Source: Citrus sinensis
Taxonomy: Eukaryota; Streptophyta; Magnoliopsida; Sapindales; Rutaceae
Length of the DNA: 64,000 bases
NCBI RefSeq assembly: GCF_022201045.2
Contig: NC_068559.1
Location: 28,279,501-28,343,500 of the forward strand
Direction of reading: 5' to 3'
Positions 37,175 through 50,099 of the stretch are shown here, one piece after another (within the stretch, counting starts at the first letter, position 1; the number at the start of each line of letters is the position of its first letter). The notes under the pieces are model-generated. The model was not told the DNA's origin. It made no database searches and saw only the letters and a list, made by a program, of their open reading frames with translations. The position numbers and the translations under genes are program-made.

Positions 37175-37839
37175 TTCTTGATCTGCTTAATTAACTTTAA
37201 TTTTTGTTATAGATGCTTCGCATTACGATCTATTTCTTTGATGATTTGGGGAAATTGAGCCCAACCGTAGCTGGTGACGACTCTGATTGTCGGTTCAACG
37301 GACGTTCTTCGCCACAGATTTCTCATACAAGGCCAATTTGTTTTTTCCGTTACCGTTATCTTGATCATGATCATCATTATTGTTGCTACTATTGTAAGGT
37401 TTTCTTGATTTAAAATTTCTTAATATTTTTTTAAATTGAAATTTCACAATTGTAACTATTTTATATCCCTACAATAATAAACTCCACAATTTCAAGCCGG
37501 TGGCTAGCAATCAAACAGTAAACAAGGCTCGATGCAGGGAAAAATTCACAAAGCCATCTCAAGTAAATGGTGCAGCAGCCGCTAAACCAAATCCCAAGAA
37601 ACAGGAATCACGAAGTACAGGAAACATGAAAGTGTGTTCCAGTCAGCCATCGGCGCCCAATGGGCATTTTGAGACCTTTAACAGTATAACTTATGTTTAT
37701 TTGTTCTGTTCGAGTTCCAGGAATGATGCAATGCTGTAGCTTTGGTTTGAATACCAACTATCTTGTTAATTGATAACAAAAATTGATTCACAAATGCAAG
37801 TAGCATTTAGTACATAATCTCAATTTTTTTATGTTGTGT
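37175..37839 (+). other. Possible decayed gene fragments 3' of the LTR element
   Basis: Two short + frames look more protein-like than the spacer around them. One is at 37213-37413 (MLRITIYFFDDLGKLSPTVA...). The other is open across about 37470-37739, with a basic, alanine/serine/lysine-rich section (NKARCREKFTKPSQVNGAAA...). An acceptor-like TTATAG lies just before 37213. I recognise neither frame. They may belong with the coding-like stretch at 34.93-35.15 kb as remnants of one host gene. Chance frames are the alternative. Confidence 0.28.
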
Positions 37840-37848
37840 TTTAAAATA

Positions 37849-38543
37849 GGGAAATTATCAGTCATATACTCTTAAATGACACTAGTATCAAAGTGCTACA
37901 ACACTTTTTAAATATATCACTCGTATACCCTAAGTTGACAAAACACTTCTACCGTCCACCAATCTATTAACTGTCGTTTGCAAGCACTGATATCATAAGG
38001 GTAATATAGTCTTTTTAAAAAACGACGTGTCATCCAATTTATTGGATAGTTGTTAATAATTACTGAACAAAAAAACTACTTTACAACCGAATCTACTCCT
38101 CCAAAATTTAACCTCAATTTTTGAAGATCTACTCCTCCAAGCTCCAACTGAGTTTTTTTATGGTATAATATGTATAATTGTAAATAATATGTTGTTAGTA
38201 TTTTTTTATGGTATAATATGGATTTTTTTACGGATAATTGTTAATAATATGTACCATTAATAATTCATATTGTTTTTAATAAAAATGTATTGTTAATAAA
38301 AAAAATTGTGTATTGAAAATTTACGTTAATGTTTGGGGTAAATTTATCTTTTTATCTTATTTTGAGTTTCAAGGGCGAAATAGTCAATTTTCCACAATTC
38401 TGTTAACTTTCTAACGGAAGTTAACGGATTGGTGGACGGCAAAAGTGTTTTGTCAACTTAGAATATACGAGTGATACACTTAAAAAATGTTGTAGCACGT
38501 TTGATACGAGTGTTATTTAAGGATATGTGGTTGATAATTTTCC
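37849..38543. mobile_element. Mutator-like MITE, 695 bp
   Basis: Long terminal inverted repeats of about 130 bp each: the left end (GGGAAATTATCAGTCATATA...) matches the complement of the right end (GGAAAATTATCAACCACATA...). The match continues through TCACTCGTAT, AAGTTGACAAAACACTT and CCGTCCACCAATC. A 9-bp flanking duplication is TTTAAAATA at 37840-37848 against TTTAATATA at 38544-38552, with one mismatch. Long inverted repeats with 9-bp duplications are the mark of Mutator-type elements. The centre has no coding frame, so it is non-autonomous. Arm divergence suggests it is older than the neighbouring LTR element. Confidence 0.85.
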
Positions 38544-38552
38544 TTTAATATA

Positions 38553-39151
38553 TTGCCATGAATTATTAAGGTACCGAGTGATTTGTTCATGGTATTTGTA
38601 TCTAGAAGAGTAAACCCATACATATCACAATGAACGCATATACCCATATATTTGAGGGAACCTTTTAATCATTTTTTTTTGTAATATTCAAACGTATATA
38701 TCACAATGGACACATATAAGCCAATGTTATTTCAATTTAAATAAATATTTATATACAAATATAAAGGATATCCCGACTTTTCCTCTACCAGAAAATCTTC
38801 TCCATAGTATACAGTTTATTATTCTCTTAATTTAATCATTAAAGGTATACAAGTTATTTTACTTAATTTATATTTTTAAAATATTTAAATTTTATTACTA
38901 AAATCAAGAGTAAATTTTAAATGGCACGTAAAGTTTACACCATTGTAACAGTAAGAGAGTTTGACTTAGTTCCTCCAAAACATGAGAGGGTAGTACTCGT
39001 TGGTCGGCAAAAAAAATGAGACTAAAATTATTTTTCATGGAGTAAATAGTTGTTACAACACAATTCTAAGATGCAAGAAATATACGTTGTTGCTCTTATT
39101 ATTATATAAAAGCGACATCGTCCCACATGCTCACAAAAGAGTTATTATTTA
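38553..39151. other. Spacer 3' of GT61 copy 2
   Basis: AT-rich sequence holding the GT61 copy 2 3' untranslated region. Two similar phrases about a hundred bases apart (cacatata-type, near 38635 and 38705) hint at a small duplication. No gene is seen. Confidence 0.4.
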
Positions 39152-41378
39152 TTATCCTTCTCCCTTGTCCATGAATCTCTTGGCCTTCTTATAAACTTTC
39201 TTCAAGTATTCCCTAAATCTAAACAAATCGAGTTTCACATTTTGCTCCTTCAAATATATATTCATGGCAGCATCCGACCAACTTTTCCCTCGAAATGCAA
39301 CTGGGTCCTTTATCACCGTATCATTCTTGTTATACTTTTCGATCAAGCTACTTTCTTCAGCATTGATCTTGTACTCCATGTAATCTAACCCCATAGCCTT
39401 AGCCGATGTCCCGAAGCATACCTCGGCCACCCATTCAAGCCCTAGCGGCACCACCTGCACGAACACCGAGCCTGGCCTGAGAAACAACGAATGTGTAAGA
39501 GCCGCACCGTGTACCCCGACCATGGCGTGACTCGAATTTATTAGTGCATAAGCTTGACGCAACGAGGTCTTAGGAGTAGGTTCAAATACGGTGACTTCAA
39601 AACCCATGTCTTCTGACACTCGTTTTACCTCCACTTGATTCAATATGACACGTCCGAGGCCACCTCTTCGACTCATCAACATGAGCCGCGGCCGAGTCGA
39701 CGGAGAATTGTTCCGATTCCGAATCCGGCCATGGGAATATGCTTCGTCTAGCAAGCCACGGAAATGGACGAACGTTTTTGAATTTGGCATTAGTGTAGGG
39801 TCTACGGTCATATATCCATGGGATATAAGGCCTATGGTGGCAGAAGTAAAGCAATGAGTGGCGGTATCATTGTCCAGCAGAATGATAGGCTGCTTACTGA
39901 AAGCGTGCAACAACTCTGCGTACTTGCTGATCCACCAACCACGAGCTTTGTCGATCACGAGGACAATTTCTTGATTTGGGAATATTGAATGGACGGTGAT
40001 AAAGAGGGGAATGAACCCATCATTGAACTCGTGCCAGAAGTTTCCTGTGTACCCGCCCACACTGAATACCAGAGCTGGAACGTTGTGTTGGACTTCACAT
40101 TTTGGGCTTGACGGGCCTGAACTTATAGTAACCTCTTCGATTCTCTGCATCAGGTAATTTTCCCATTTTCGAGGGTACGGCCTGATCTTTTCCGCTGATG
40201 CTGGTGCGGGGTCCACGAGGAAGAATGTGGAGGTCGTGGGATCCAACGTTGTTGGTCCGTTGATTGAGCAAATATCATAGTTTTGGTGGGAGCGGTCGCA
40301 GCTGATTTGGCTGCCTTGAGGATATGGCGAAGGTCCTTGAGGAAGCAAGAGCGAGCCCCACTTGCTTGCGGATTTCAGTTCCAAGCGCTTTTTGTCTGCA
40401 ACGTGCCAACAATTTTAACTTGAAAAATTGTATGTTATTAAAATATTAATAAATTCATTAATCTCCAACGTGATGTAAGGTATCTTTTTTTTTTTTTTTT
40501 TTTAATTCTCTTCACTTTGCCAATAGCCAAAATAATGCATTTTTTTTTTAAATTTTATTCTCTTTGCTTTACCACTAGCCCAATTAATGCATCAGAAATC
40601 GAATTCATAAAATTACGTCGGTATCACTTAATGCATAATGAAAAATTGCACGTTAAAAAATAAATCATGCGGCCTTCTAACGACCGATTTTTAAATTAAA
40701 CTTAAACGCCACAATAAACTACATACTCTAATCATATTAGCAAGTCAATATAAGGAGTTTAGTATCATAAAGATGTTGAAACGTAGGTGTTTGCGCAGTA
40801 ATAAACCCCCTTATTAGCCTATTATTATCACTAAGACAGGTTCTAGCGATAGTTAGTTATATTAAATCTTATCATTTCTTATTCAAATAATTAAATTAAA
40901 AATTAAAATCCCAACCAAAGACTATTATGTATGTATGTAAATATACAATTGGCTGTTTGAATCCTAAAATTATGGTTCTAGCTAGATTTCAGGATTGTTA
41001 CTTTCTAGAGGCTAGCTAGAGCATGCAGTTATTGAGTCAATAATGAATTTCCATATATACATATACGGATCATTTTATTGCTACTTAAGAAACGAGTTGG
41101 TGGCAGCAAATGTCGATTAACAAAAATAAATAAATAAAAGCGAATAACAAGAGGGTATAGTAATTAAATTGCAATAAGTAACACGCACCTTGATGTGTGA
41201 TTGAGCGTGATACGTTAATTTTCGATACGATTGAGAGATTGCTCTCCAGCGCAAAGAAGAACACAATGAACACGAAGCATGCAGTCACCATGGAAGCCGA
41301 TGCCAAATTATTTCTCTTCATCGATCCTCTGGAAATATATTTATCTTGACAGCCTTCAATAGCTACCATCTTGCCCAT
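39152..41378 (-). CDS. GT61 family glycosyltransferase, copy 2
   Basis: Two exons (41378-41189, 40395-39152) give 477 residues. The intron is at the same place and phase as in copy 1 (after the codon pair for HQ, split glycine/aspartate codon), so the two arose by tandem duplication. The signal anchor is at about residues 28-45 (SMVTACFVFIVFFFALES). Catalytic-region landmarks match copy 1: ISCDRSHQNYDICSINGP, FSVGGYTGNFWHEFNDGFIP, VGVHGAALTHSLFLRPGSVF and YMEYKINAEESSLIEKYN. A second in-frame ATG at residue 20 (MKRNNL) would still keep the anchor and is the main alternative start. It is expected in the Golgi lumen acting on wall polysaccharide or glycoprotein; the sugar is not predictable here. 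Confidence 0.92.
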
Positions 41379-44300
41379 AATTCCAGCATATAATTGTCCA
41401 AAAAAACTTTAAAAGAAGAAGAAGAGGAAGAAGAACGACTATGGGTGGGTCTTGGGAGATCGTTTAGTTGTTGTTGTTGCCCAAGATTGGGATTTAACGG
41501 GATTAAAAAGCTAAATTGCACCTCTGCATTAATTGTGCAAATCCGAAACCTACCAAACGAAGCCTTGCTTGGGAACCCGAGTCAAAGCTTGCATTAACTA
41601 CATATTTTACATTAACCACATGCTATTATGAAGGGGACACACACAAAAACAAAATGGTTCCGAACTAATGTACGTGTCAGCCGTAGGTTGTCGCAGGAGA
41701 TAGAATAGAAGTGAGCGGACCGACGTGTGGGAAAAAATTGGCCAATAGTTTAGGTTGGGCAAGAAGTTGAAAAAGGCTGGGTCGGTTGCTTTCGCTGACG
41801 TGGCTAGAAATGAAGTGATATTGCGGCGGACGCACGGCACACTGATGATCTGTGCGGTTATTGATTATCCAGATTTGGTGACGATAGCGGGGAGCTGCCG
41901 CAGCAGATTATTTATCCTCTGACAAATTTGGTAGATCGGATGCGCCCCACAGGTTGTTGTAGCATATTGCAGAATATAATATGCAGATATGAAATTATTT
42001 AAAGAGAGAGTGTACCGAATGTTGTCGATGGTCCAAAAGTATCAATCAGTTCAGAGTCCGCATGGAGTCGCCAGCCGTGCAATTGGAACTACTGGATTAG
42101 ACTGTCCCTCGTACAAGGTGCTGCTGGTGGTTGGCTTGCTTATGACGTCAAAATTTGTCTAGCAACAATTTATTTTATTTTTTACTTTTTGCTTTCACTA
42201 AAATCCCTTAAATTAATTATTGGCTCACACTCACATTCGTAGTTAGGAGTTAGGACTTAGGAGAGGATCTGATTTTACAACTATTAACAGAGATAATCAC
42301 AGTAATGATTGTAATCTGATAATCAAGAATAATTCACATTTGACTAGCCTACGCTATTGGGCTGCACAATTCATAATGCCTAATCCAGTTTTGGGCATCT
42401 CGGCCCGAAATTAATGTCTCTCGTTTTGAAGTGTCAAGAGTCTGCCTGTTGCGCGATGCATCGTAGTAGTAGTAGCAGCAGCCTGCACCTGCAGCCACAC
42501 AACTCGAAATGACTACATACACTTAGGGGGAATAAAATTCCCCATCGTTTTTTAAAATGAATGAAAAGAGATGCCTAATCGATAGACATGAACAATTATG
42601 GCCGTTACTGTTACAGTGACAAACCCCGCTGTGGACCCTACCGAACACCATAAATGGATCATTTTCATCATATAAAAGTTGTGGTAGGCCACACGTGAAC
42701 ATGATATGATCACCTCTTCCTCATTTCGAAATAGTTTCATTACACGCAACATACCATAAATAGAATCACTTACTATAAAAAATAAAATAAAATGAATTAA
42801 TTAATTAATTAACATGGTAATCCCCGATATCCTTATGGAAATTTGTTTTAGTTAATCCCTTGTTTAGAGTATACTACTTGCATCGGATTGTTTAGAATAA
42901 TGCAATTCTAATGGCGCTTAGTTTTTCAATTTAGAGTAGATTTGGTATTGAGAGACATATGTGGAATATGGTCATTACTTATTTAGCTATTAATTGCGTT
43001 GAGTAAAATGAAGTAAAGCGATTGTTTATCTATCAAGTGAAGCAGTTGTTTGCCTAATGTTTAAGCCACTAACAATATATACAAAATGTGACTACAAATG
43101 TTGAGGGTATTATTATAAATGAAGATAGTTGTTGAGAATGCATAAGAATAGGACAATGAATATTGAGAGATTTAGGAGAACACAACGAGAATTATTGAGA
43201 AAAATAATAACTAGAATCGTAAGAAAAATCTATAAATATTGATAATTCAATCAATAAGGAAGTATCGAAAAATATTCAAAAAGTGAAAAAAACTTCATGA
43301 AAGAAGTGACAATAAAAATGTTTTGTTAAAAAAAATTAAACGAAAAAAGAAATTTGAGAATGTAATAAGAAAGTGAAAATAAATGTTTAAAATTAAAATA
43401 AAAGACAACAAAAAAGTGAAAAAAAAAATTAATATATACATGTAATATATTCAATCTCATGTGACTTTGGAGATCTTAAAATGGGAATGAGAATACAATC
43501 CAATTTTCAGGAGATGATGGTGTTTACTTAGATTAAAGATGCAAATTCTGTGGGTTTAATCAACTAATTCAATGTATAGTTACAAAACAAGACTGATAAT
43601 TAAAGCCGGGATAATGATGGGAAGTTTCTGATAAAAAGACGGAAATGGTAAAAACTTTGAAGGTGGTGGGGAGACAGAGACAGCGTGACTTTCTCGATAA
43701 AGCCGGGAAATTAAAAGACATGAGATTCTCCATCTCTGGGAGTCGTGAGACTGAGAGCGACAGCTTGATTTTTAGATGAGGTAATAACAGTCGCCGTGAC
43801 GAAAACACGCGGGGACCACTCTTCTTATTCGTATAGGGGTAATTTCGTCCGAGAAACTCTAAGAGGGCCGGTTTTGTTATTTTGTCGAAAAGCGAAGGGT
43901 ATTTTATTCAATTGGTTTTATGGGGATGTTGTTTAGAAGCCCTAGATTCATGGACGCAGATCCACATTGGGATTTGAGAGAGACTGGTTAAATAATTAAA
44001 TACGCCTTTCGTTTTAGTTTTAGTGTTATTTTGAAGTGGATCGCTCTATCTTATATATACGTAACATATGTTTTTCTCATATGTACAATACGTGAGTTTC
44101 ACACATGTATTGTTTATGTGAAGAGAATGTATCTTACATACATATAAGATATGAATTGACTTTTAAAATATAGTATTTGAGAAGTTTTATTAATTGTTTA
44201 AAGATGCGTATGGACAAGTAGGTGATCAACTTTAATTTTTTTTTCTCCATCTCGTGAATGAAAATATGAATTTCCTCTAATTGAAACTCAACAAACATTT

Positions 44301-46549
44301 GCATCTTAAAATGAATTAGGGGTATTTCAAACTTAAATTTTCTTTTGACCAAAAAGATTACGTGTAATACTCGATATAATTATAATTATATATATATATA
44401 TATATATAAATAGATGTGGGTATTACATGGGTTATTGAATGAAAACATCACGTGACACACGTTATTATTATTTTTTATTTTTTATTCTTATCCAACCAAT
44501 CATGTCATAACATCTTAATTTTTATGAAATTAATTGTACAAGCTATAAACATTACTAAAATAATTTCATTATTTTATTATTATGACAACAATTTTATGAG
44601 CATTTATATTTATCTCTACCTTTCTTGTTCGAAGTAAGTAAAATGTGGGTGAATCAAAAACTTTAAAAGACATTTGAATTTGTTCATAAATCTAAGGTGG
44701 GATGAATTTTCATTTTTCAGTATGAAGGAATAGGGAGTTGTTAGCCATGTGACTATCACCAATGACATCTCATTAAATTGCAATTATTGGTAAATGCCTG
44801 CCTCCTCGTTGGTGCTAATGTGTGAATAATAACAAACAGATCCCATATTCCCATTCCCATTCCCATCTACTACTTTATTCAAATAAAATTTCACAAGAAG
44901 AGGGTTTCTTTTGTGGACCAGCAGCAGCCTATATACGTAAATTATCCATGTCGAAGCCCACCAAACATGCCGTGGAAAGAAGCTTTCAGGCTCTTTTTCT
45001 TGCCTTTAAAATCACATTTCACAAATTTTGGCATTTCTGTTTCACATTTAAAGAATCCACATGCAGCATTTGATGTGATGTCGTTTTGGGCAGCTGTAGA
45101 TCATAATAAACGACAGCTTTGTGCAAATTGGTGTGCATCTGATCTTGTGGTTTTCACCATATAAAACGTTACGTGCACATAAATCTTGTTAGTTTTCTTT
45201 CTATGATGGGAGACAAAAAAAAGTTGATACAGTAAGAAATTCGAGACTAATCTTCGATAAAACAATTCGTAGTCTTATCTTTAATATATTTATGGACATC
45301 ATTATCCTGCTATCATTATGCGTATTAACCTTGTTTTATTATTTCCAACAATCTCATCGTCAAAATTGTTATACATTTTTAAAAAAAGGCATTTATGTAA
45401 ATTATTGTTATTAATATTTTTTTTTAATTGAAAGAGTGGGTAATGTTGCTTTGACAATTGATTATTTGATTGTTTTGAGTATTTGTTAATGATTAATGCA
45501 ATCAAATTGAACTCAACTCAAATAAAAATTTGCTAGTTAGATTGATACATATGTAAAACATTCTTCATTGCATATTTTAAATAATAAAATTGAATTTTGG
45601 TTTGTTCAATATAATTGATTTATGTCATAAGTTTGTTTGTTAAATAGACTCATCATCAATTAGGGGTTGACATCAACGGCGTTTGATTTATAAAATGTAG
45701 ACACCCACAAGTGGAAAATAAAATCATTAGAAATAAGACCCAAAATCAAACAATTGCAAAACACTCAAGTCAACATTCAGCTTTTCTGGGGTCACAACAA
45801 AGCCATGGAAATGGGACCCACTCACGTAGTTAGGTTAGGCTAAATCTTCCATTAGTTGGAACTTGAGAAAAAAGGCAAAACTTCACTCGTTTTCCATGAC
45901 AGTGACCATTTAAGTATCATTAGGGACCACATTAACCTCCAAATTATAGTCTTCGCAAAAAAGAAAAATATCTCTTAATGACTCAAAAATCATTAAAACT
46001 TACTTGACTCGCAACCCACTTAATTAAGAGAATGTATTTTTTACATATTACTCTGATTCTGCTTAATTTTGAAATCTTTTTTTTTTTTTCTAAATTGATT
46101 TCTTGTAGATATGTTGTTGGGCATGAATAGCTGAGTTAATTAATTTTGTGATTAGTTAGTTGACGATGACATGGGCCACCTTTTTTTATTTTTTGTTGAC
46201 ATAAGAAACCATGAAAGAACCTGGCAACAAAATCCTGGACAGAGACTACTTACATGATAAATGGACCGACTTTTTCTGGCTCAATCTAGTGCAAAGATGG
46301 CATGGCAGTATGTTTTGTTGTATTATTTAATGTTTGTGTGTGGGCTGTACCCTAGGTAGACCCTAATTACGGATATGGTTGGTGGTGAATCATAATGCTT
46401 GATTATTGTGGACCGCCTCCGCTGCACTTGATGAACGACGATCCTACAGTGGTTTCAGCGCCAGCGCCAGCCTCAAACTCTGAGCAATTGAATCCAACTA
46501 TCCACCCCCTTTTTTTTTTTTTTTTTAGACGACAAAATCTTTCGTGTAA
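41379..46549. other. Gene-poor AT-rich spacer, part 1
   Basis: The first 500 bp or so are the GT61 copy 2 promoter. I find no convincing gene in the rest. Small features are a TAG/CAG-type triplet run at about 42464-42483, a 22-bp TA run at 44387-44408 and a (CCCATT)3 hexamer near 44850-44868. The region 43.0-43.5 kb is A-rich on the + strand. Frames up to about 83 codons at 44.8-45.2 kb look random. Confidence 0.45.
44387..44408. repeat. (TA)11 microsatellite
   Basis: A 22-bp TA dinucleotide run in the gene-poor spacer. Confidence 0.9.
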
Positions 46550-46888
46550 GGTTCTGTTTGGTACAACTTATTAAATAGAACTTATAACAGTAGAGCTTAT
46601 AGCACTAGAGCTTATACTAATAGAGTTTTTGGACAAAAACTCATTGAATGTTTGCTTGTCAATAAAAAAAGTACTTTTGAACCATTAAACTATGTGATAT
46701 TTTTTATATTATATATTTTTAGAAAAACTCTATAACCTCTACTCCCAAAAGCTCAAATTTTGGACTTTTGCTAGTAGAGGTAAATTAGCTTATTTAAACT
46801 AAAAAAACTCTACTAAAAAAATAATCAAACACCATAAAAATTTTTAAAAAGTGCTTATACGATTAAATAAGCCATACCAAACAGGCAC
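46550..46888. mobile_element. Tourist-like (PIF/Harbinger) MITE, 339 bp
   Basis: The termini are GGTTCTGTTTGGTA and, on the complement, GTGCCTGTTTGGTA, matching at 11 of 14 bases. The TGTTTGGT core is typical of Tourist elements. Both sides carry TAA (46547-46549 and 46889-46891), the usual 3-bp target duplication. Beyond the termini the arms stay similar (ACTTATTAAAT against GGCTTATTTAAT). There is no coding capacity. An hAT assignment was considered, but no 8-bp duplication is present. Confidence 0.7.
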
Positions 46889-46891
46889 TAA

Positions 46892-49800
46892 GTTTGGAGT
46901 CTTGTAAGTCCCCACTTCAAATAGAGGAGAATTTTAAATAATTTTTAGAGAATAAGATGGGAATGAGAAAAAATAATTTCTAAATTCTTAATGAGGTAAG
47001 GTTTGATTTTATATTTTCCACCCCAATCTCTTTTTTATATGAATATGTTTTTAATTTTTGTTTTATTAATTATATTGTTAGTTAATAAAATTTTTTATTT
47101 TTACTTAATATAATTAAGTTATAACAAAAATAAAACTTTGTATTATAATTCTTATTCAATCTTAAAATATTGTTATGTTTTCTTTTCCCTCTCGAGGTAC
47201 TGCTATCTTCAAATATTTTTTAGTTTTGATATCATTTCAAGATATTATTTTAACCTTTTGAAGATTTTTTAAAATAATTTGAATACTTTATAATATGGTA
47301 ATGATTTTATTGAAGTCTTTACTTTTTTATTTACTAAAACCATCTATCCATATCTACAATAAAATAAATAAATGGGGAATGAGGTGGAGATGAGAAAATC
47401 ATTCCCAACAAGGAGATTCTCTATCCCCACCTCACTAAATTTATTGGGAGATGGAATGGAAAATGGAGACGAAATTTTAATGGGATGGGAAATGAAGTAG
47501 GCCTCCCTACCCCCACCACGTACTATTACCATCCCTAACTATCCATCTATTTAATAGAGAATATATTTTTTCAAAATTTTGTTTGAACCTTATTTTCCCC
47601 CTTAACACCCCCCTCCCCCCAAAAAAGAAATAATAATTCAGACCCAAATTTGTCACCACTGTATTTCTTCCACATTGGTGTTGAATTTTTTTTAATGTAA
47701 TATTAGTAGAATTTTTAAAATTGACTAATAGTTATTTTCATTAGAAATGAAGGTGGAGTAATTGAAATATTAAAACAATGATCTACTCTCACAAGATTCG
47801 AGGATTTTGATTCTTGTGAGATCCAAAAACTTAGTTTAATCGCTTTGATTTAATCTTAAGACTGTGTCACAATCTTTAACTCCAATGATTAAGTTAATCG
47901 TATTTTATAAATATTTAACGTACAAAAATTGAATACAATCAATAATTTTTTAAATAACTAATGATCATGCGAAGCAAATTCATTTCAAAAATTGAATTTG
48001 CCTTGGGATTAATCCATTTAGATTTTGCCATATAGTTCATCAGACATTAAACCTTATTATTTTGTTTCGTAGTTGGTCAGGTATTAACTCTTGATATATA
48101 TAACCCATATTGACATTCAACCTTTGCGCCATTTTCCTTAATCTTGATGTTGTAATGACAGAAAAATAATTTTAAGGAAAACAAATTATATAAATAAATT
48201 ACACTATCGAAATTAAGCAATTCTGATGCCTTTTTGCTTCAATAATTTGGTCATTCATAAAAGCTCTTTTTAGTCACAACTCACAAGCACTTTTTAAAAA
48301 TACTTTCAAATTATTAAAAAAAAAATCCAAATAAATGAGATGGATGTGAAGACCATAGCGTAATTGGCCTTTAATGTTGACAACTCTCAGTCGCTACATA
48401 CACAAAAATCCAAATGCTTTATTAAGTGTGACACCAGAAATGACCGAACCAAAAGTAAAGGAGCACCCGGCTCTTCCTTTCAACCTAAATGGCAGCATCC
48501 CAAGATTTTCCTGTATCTATTAACCAATAATCACCAGTTATGTATACAGTTATGTATACAGTTATTTTAGTTTCAATAAAATAAAAAAGAACTCTTATAT
48601 AAAAAAATATTCATTTTAAAAAAGCGTATATATAATTATATTAGTTCAAAACTCTACGGCAAATATCAATAAAATCTATCCCATACTTACAAGTATTTAC
48701 AATAAAAAAATATTTATTCTCCCGTATTAAGATAATGACTTGAATGTCAATAATTACTTCTTTATCTTTTTACTAACTTAAAATGATTCAAATAATTATA
48801 TTCTGATAAGAGATATTGTTCATCTTATAAAACATGCTAGCATTTGCAGTGCAATTATATACTGCATTTTGGATGATGTTTAAATATTAAATTTGACATT
48901 ATAAAGTTATCTAAAAATATGACCTTATGTCATGTAATTAAGGATTTTGTTATGTTACAGTTTCTGTTACTTGCACATCAAATGAGAAGATCACACGCAT
49001 CCCAGAAGAGAGAGGAAAAGTTTATAAGTGCAAGTAATATTCGGTATTAAAATTAAATATATAAGTTAGAGCAACTGTAAGTTAATCGACTCTTGTAACC
49101 AAAATTATAAAAAAATAAATTTGCAACACTAATAGCATTTAATATATCATATATTTTTTTTTTCAATTGTCAATTATGGAAGAAACCTTTTTTTTTTTTT
49201 TCTATGTAATAATGATGTGGAATATTTTTTAAAAGACCTTAAACCCTGGTCGTAATAATTAATGTGATTAAACATTCTAATTGACCAGGCGCTCACAGTA
49301 CTAATATGAAGATCTCGATGACCAGCAAAAAGAAGCCACGTGTAATATGAATTAATTATCATATTTTTTTCAGAAGACTTTTCTCTCCTGTTAAGTTAAG
49401 ACACAGTGCAGAGGATCAGCCAATCAAAAACAAAGAACCAGGGATCATATCAAATCCCAATCTCGTAAATAAACTCAACTTATGATGTCATTTATCACCT
49501 TAACCCTCCGCTTCGAAAAACCTCATCCTTTCCACAGTGTCGTGGGCCCCACTTGCTGTCCGCTGTATTAACCAATTATACACTACTTAATTAGGAAAAT
49601 CTTGAATGTGATTTTGAACTAATTAATTACTCTTAATTCAATCTAACAAGTACTTGTAAAAACTCAATAGAATATTACTTCCAAAAAAACCAAAGAATTT
49701 AATTGAATATTTTCAAGTTTTTGTTTTTTTTTTGACAAGAAAATGAAACTTTCATTTTCTTGTTTTTGTTGGTGTAGTATGAAAACAATTAACAACAATC

Positions 49801-50099
49801 TAGTGAGTAATTTTACTCGTTATTTAAACTTGATCGCATTGTTTTGTTAAGTAATAGTGTTTTATAAATCCAAAGTTTCTACTCAATTTAAGACTATCAC
49901 TGGCTCTAGAGGTGTACTTGTACACTTGTATTCCAAAATTAAAAAAAAAAAATTCTGAGAATTTAAAAAAATGTAAAAGGAATATTATAAAAAAAAAGAA
50001 AAGAAATGTTTTTAGAGAGAGAAAGAAGTGAAGAAAAAGCAGAGAATAAAAAGAGACCGGATGTTGACAAATTTAATGTCACTGTTCTTAGAAGGTCGT
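46892..50099. other. Gene-poor AT-rich spacer, part 2
   Basis: No gene found. 47.36-47.53 kb is G/C-streaked (GGGGAATGAGG, CCCCACCTC, TGGGATGGGAAATG), resembling worn copies of a dispersed plant repeat. A period-12 tandem (CAGTTATGTATA, about 2.5 copies) lies at 48535-48562. The end of the stretch leads into the DUF863 promoter. Confidence 0.4.

Noticed and set aside
44822-45164. Two overlapping frames of 83 codons in the gene-poor spacer
   Set aside because: They overlap in different frames, have no domain, no clear promoter and random composition.
46550-46888. hAT family assignment for the MITE
   Set aside because: Flanks share only TAA(G); the 8-bp duplication expected for hAT is missing.
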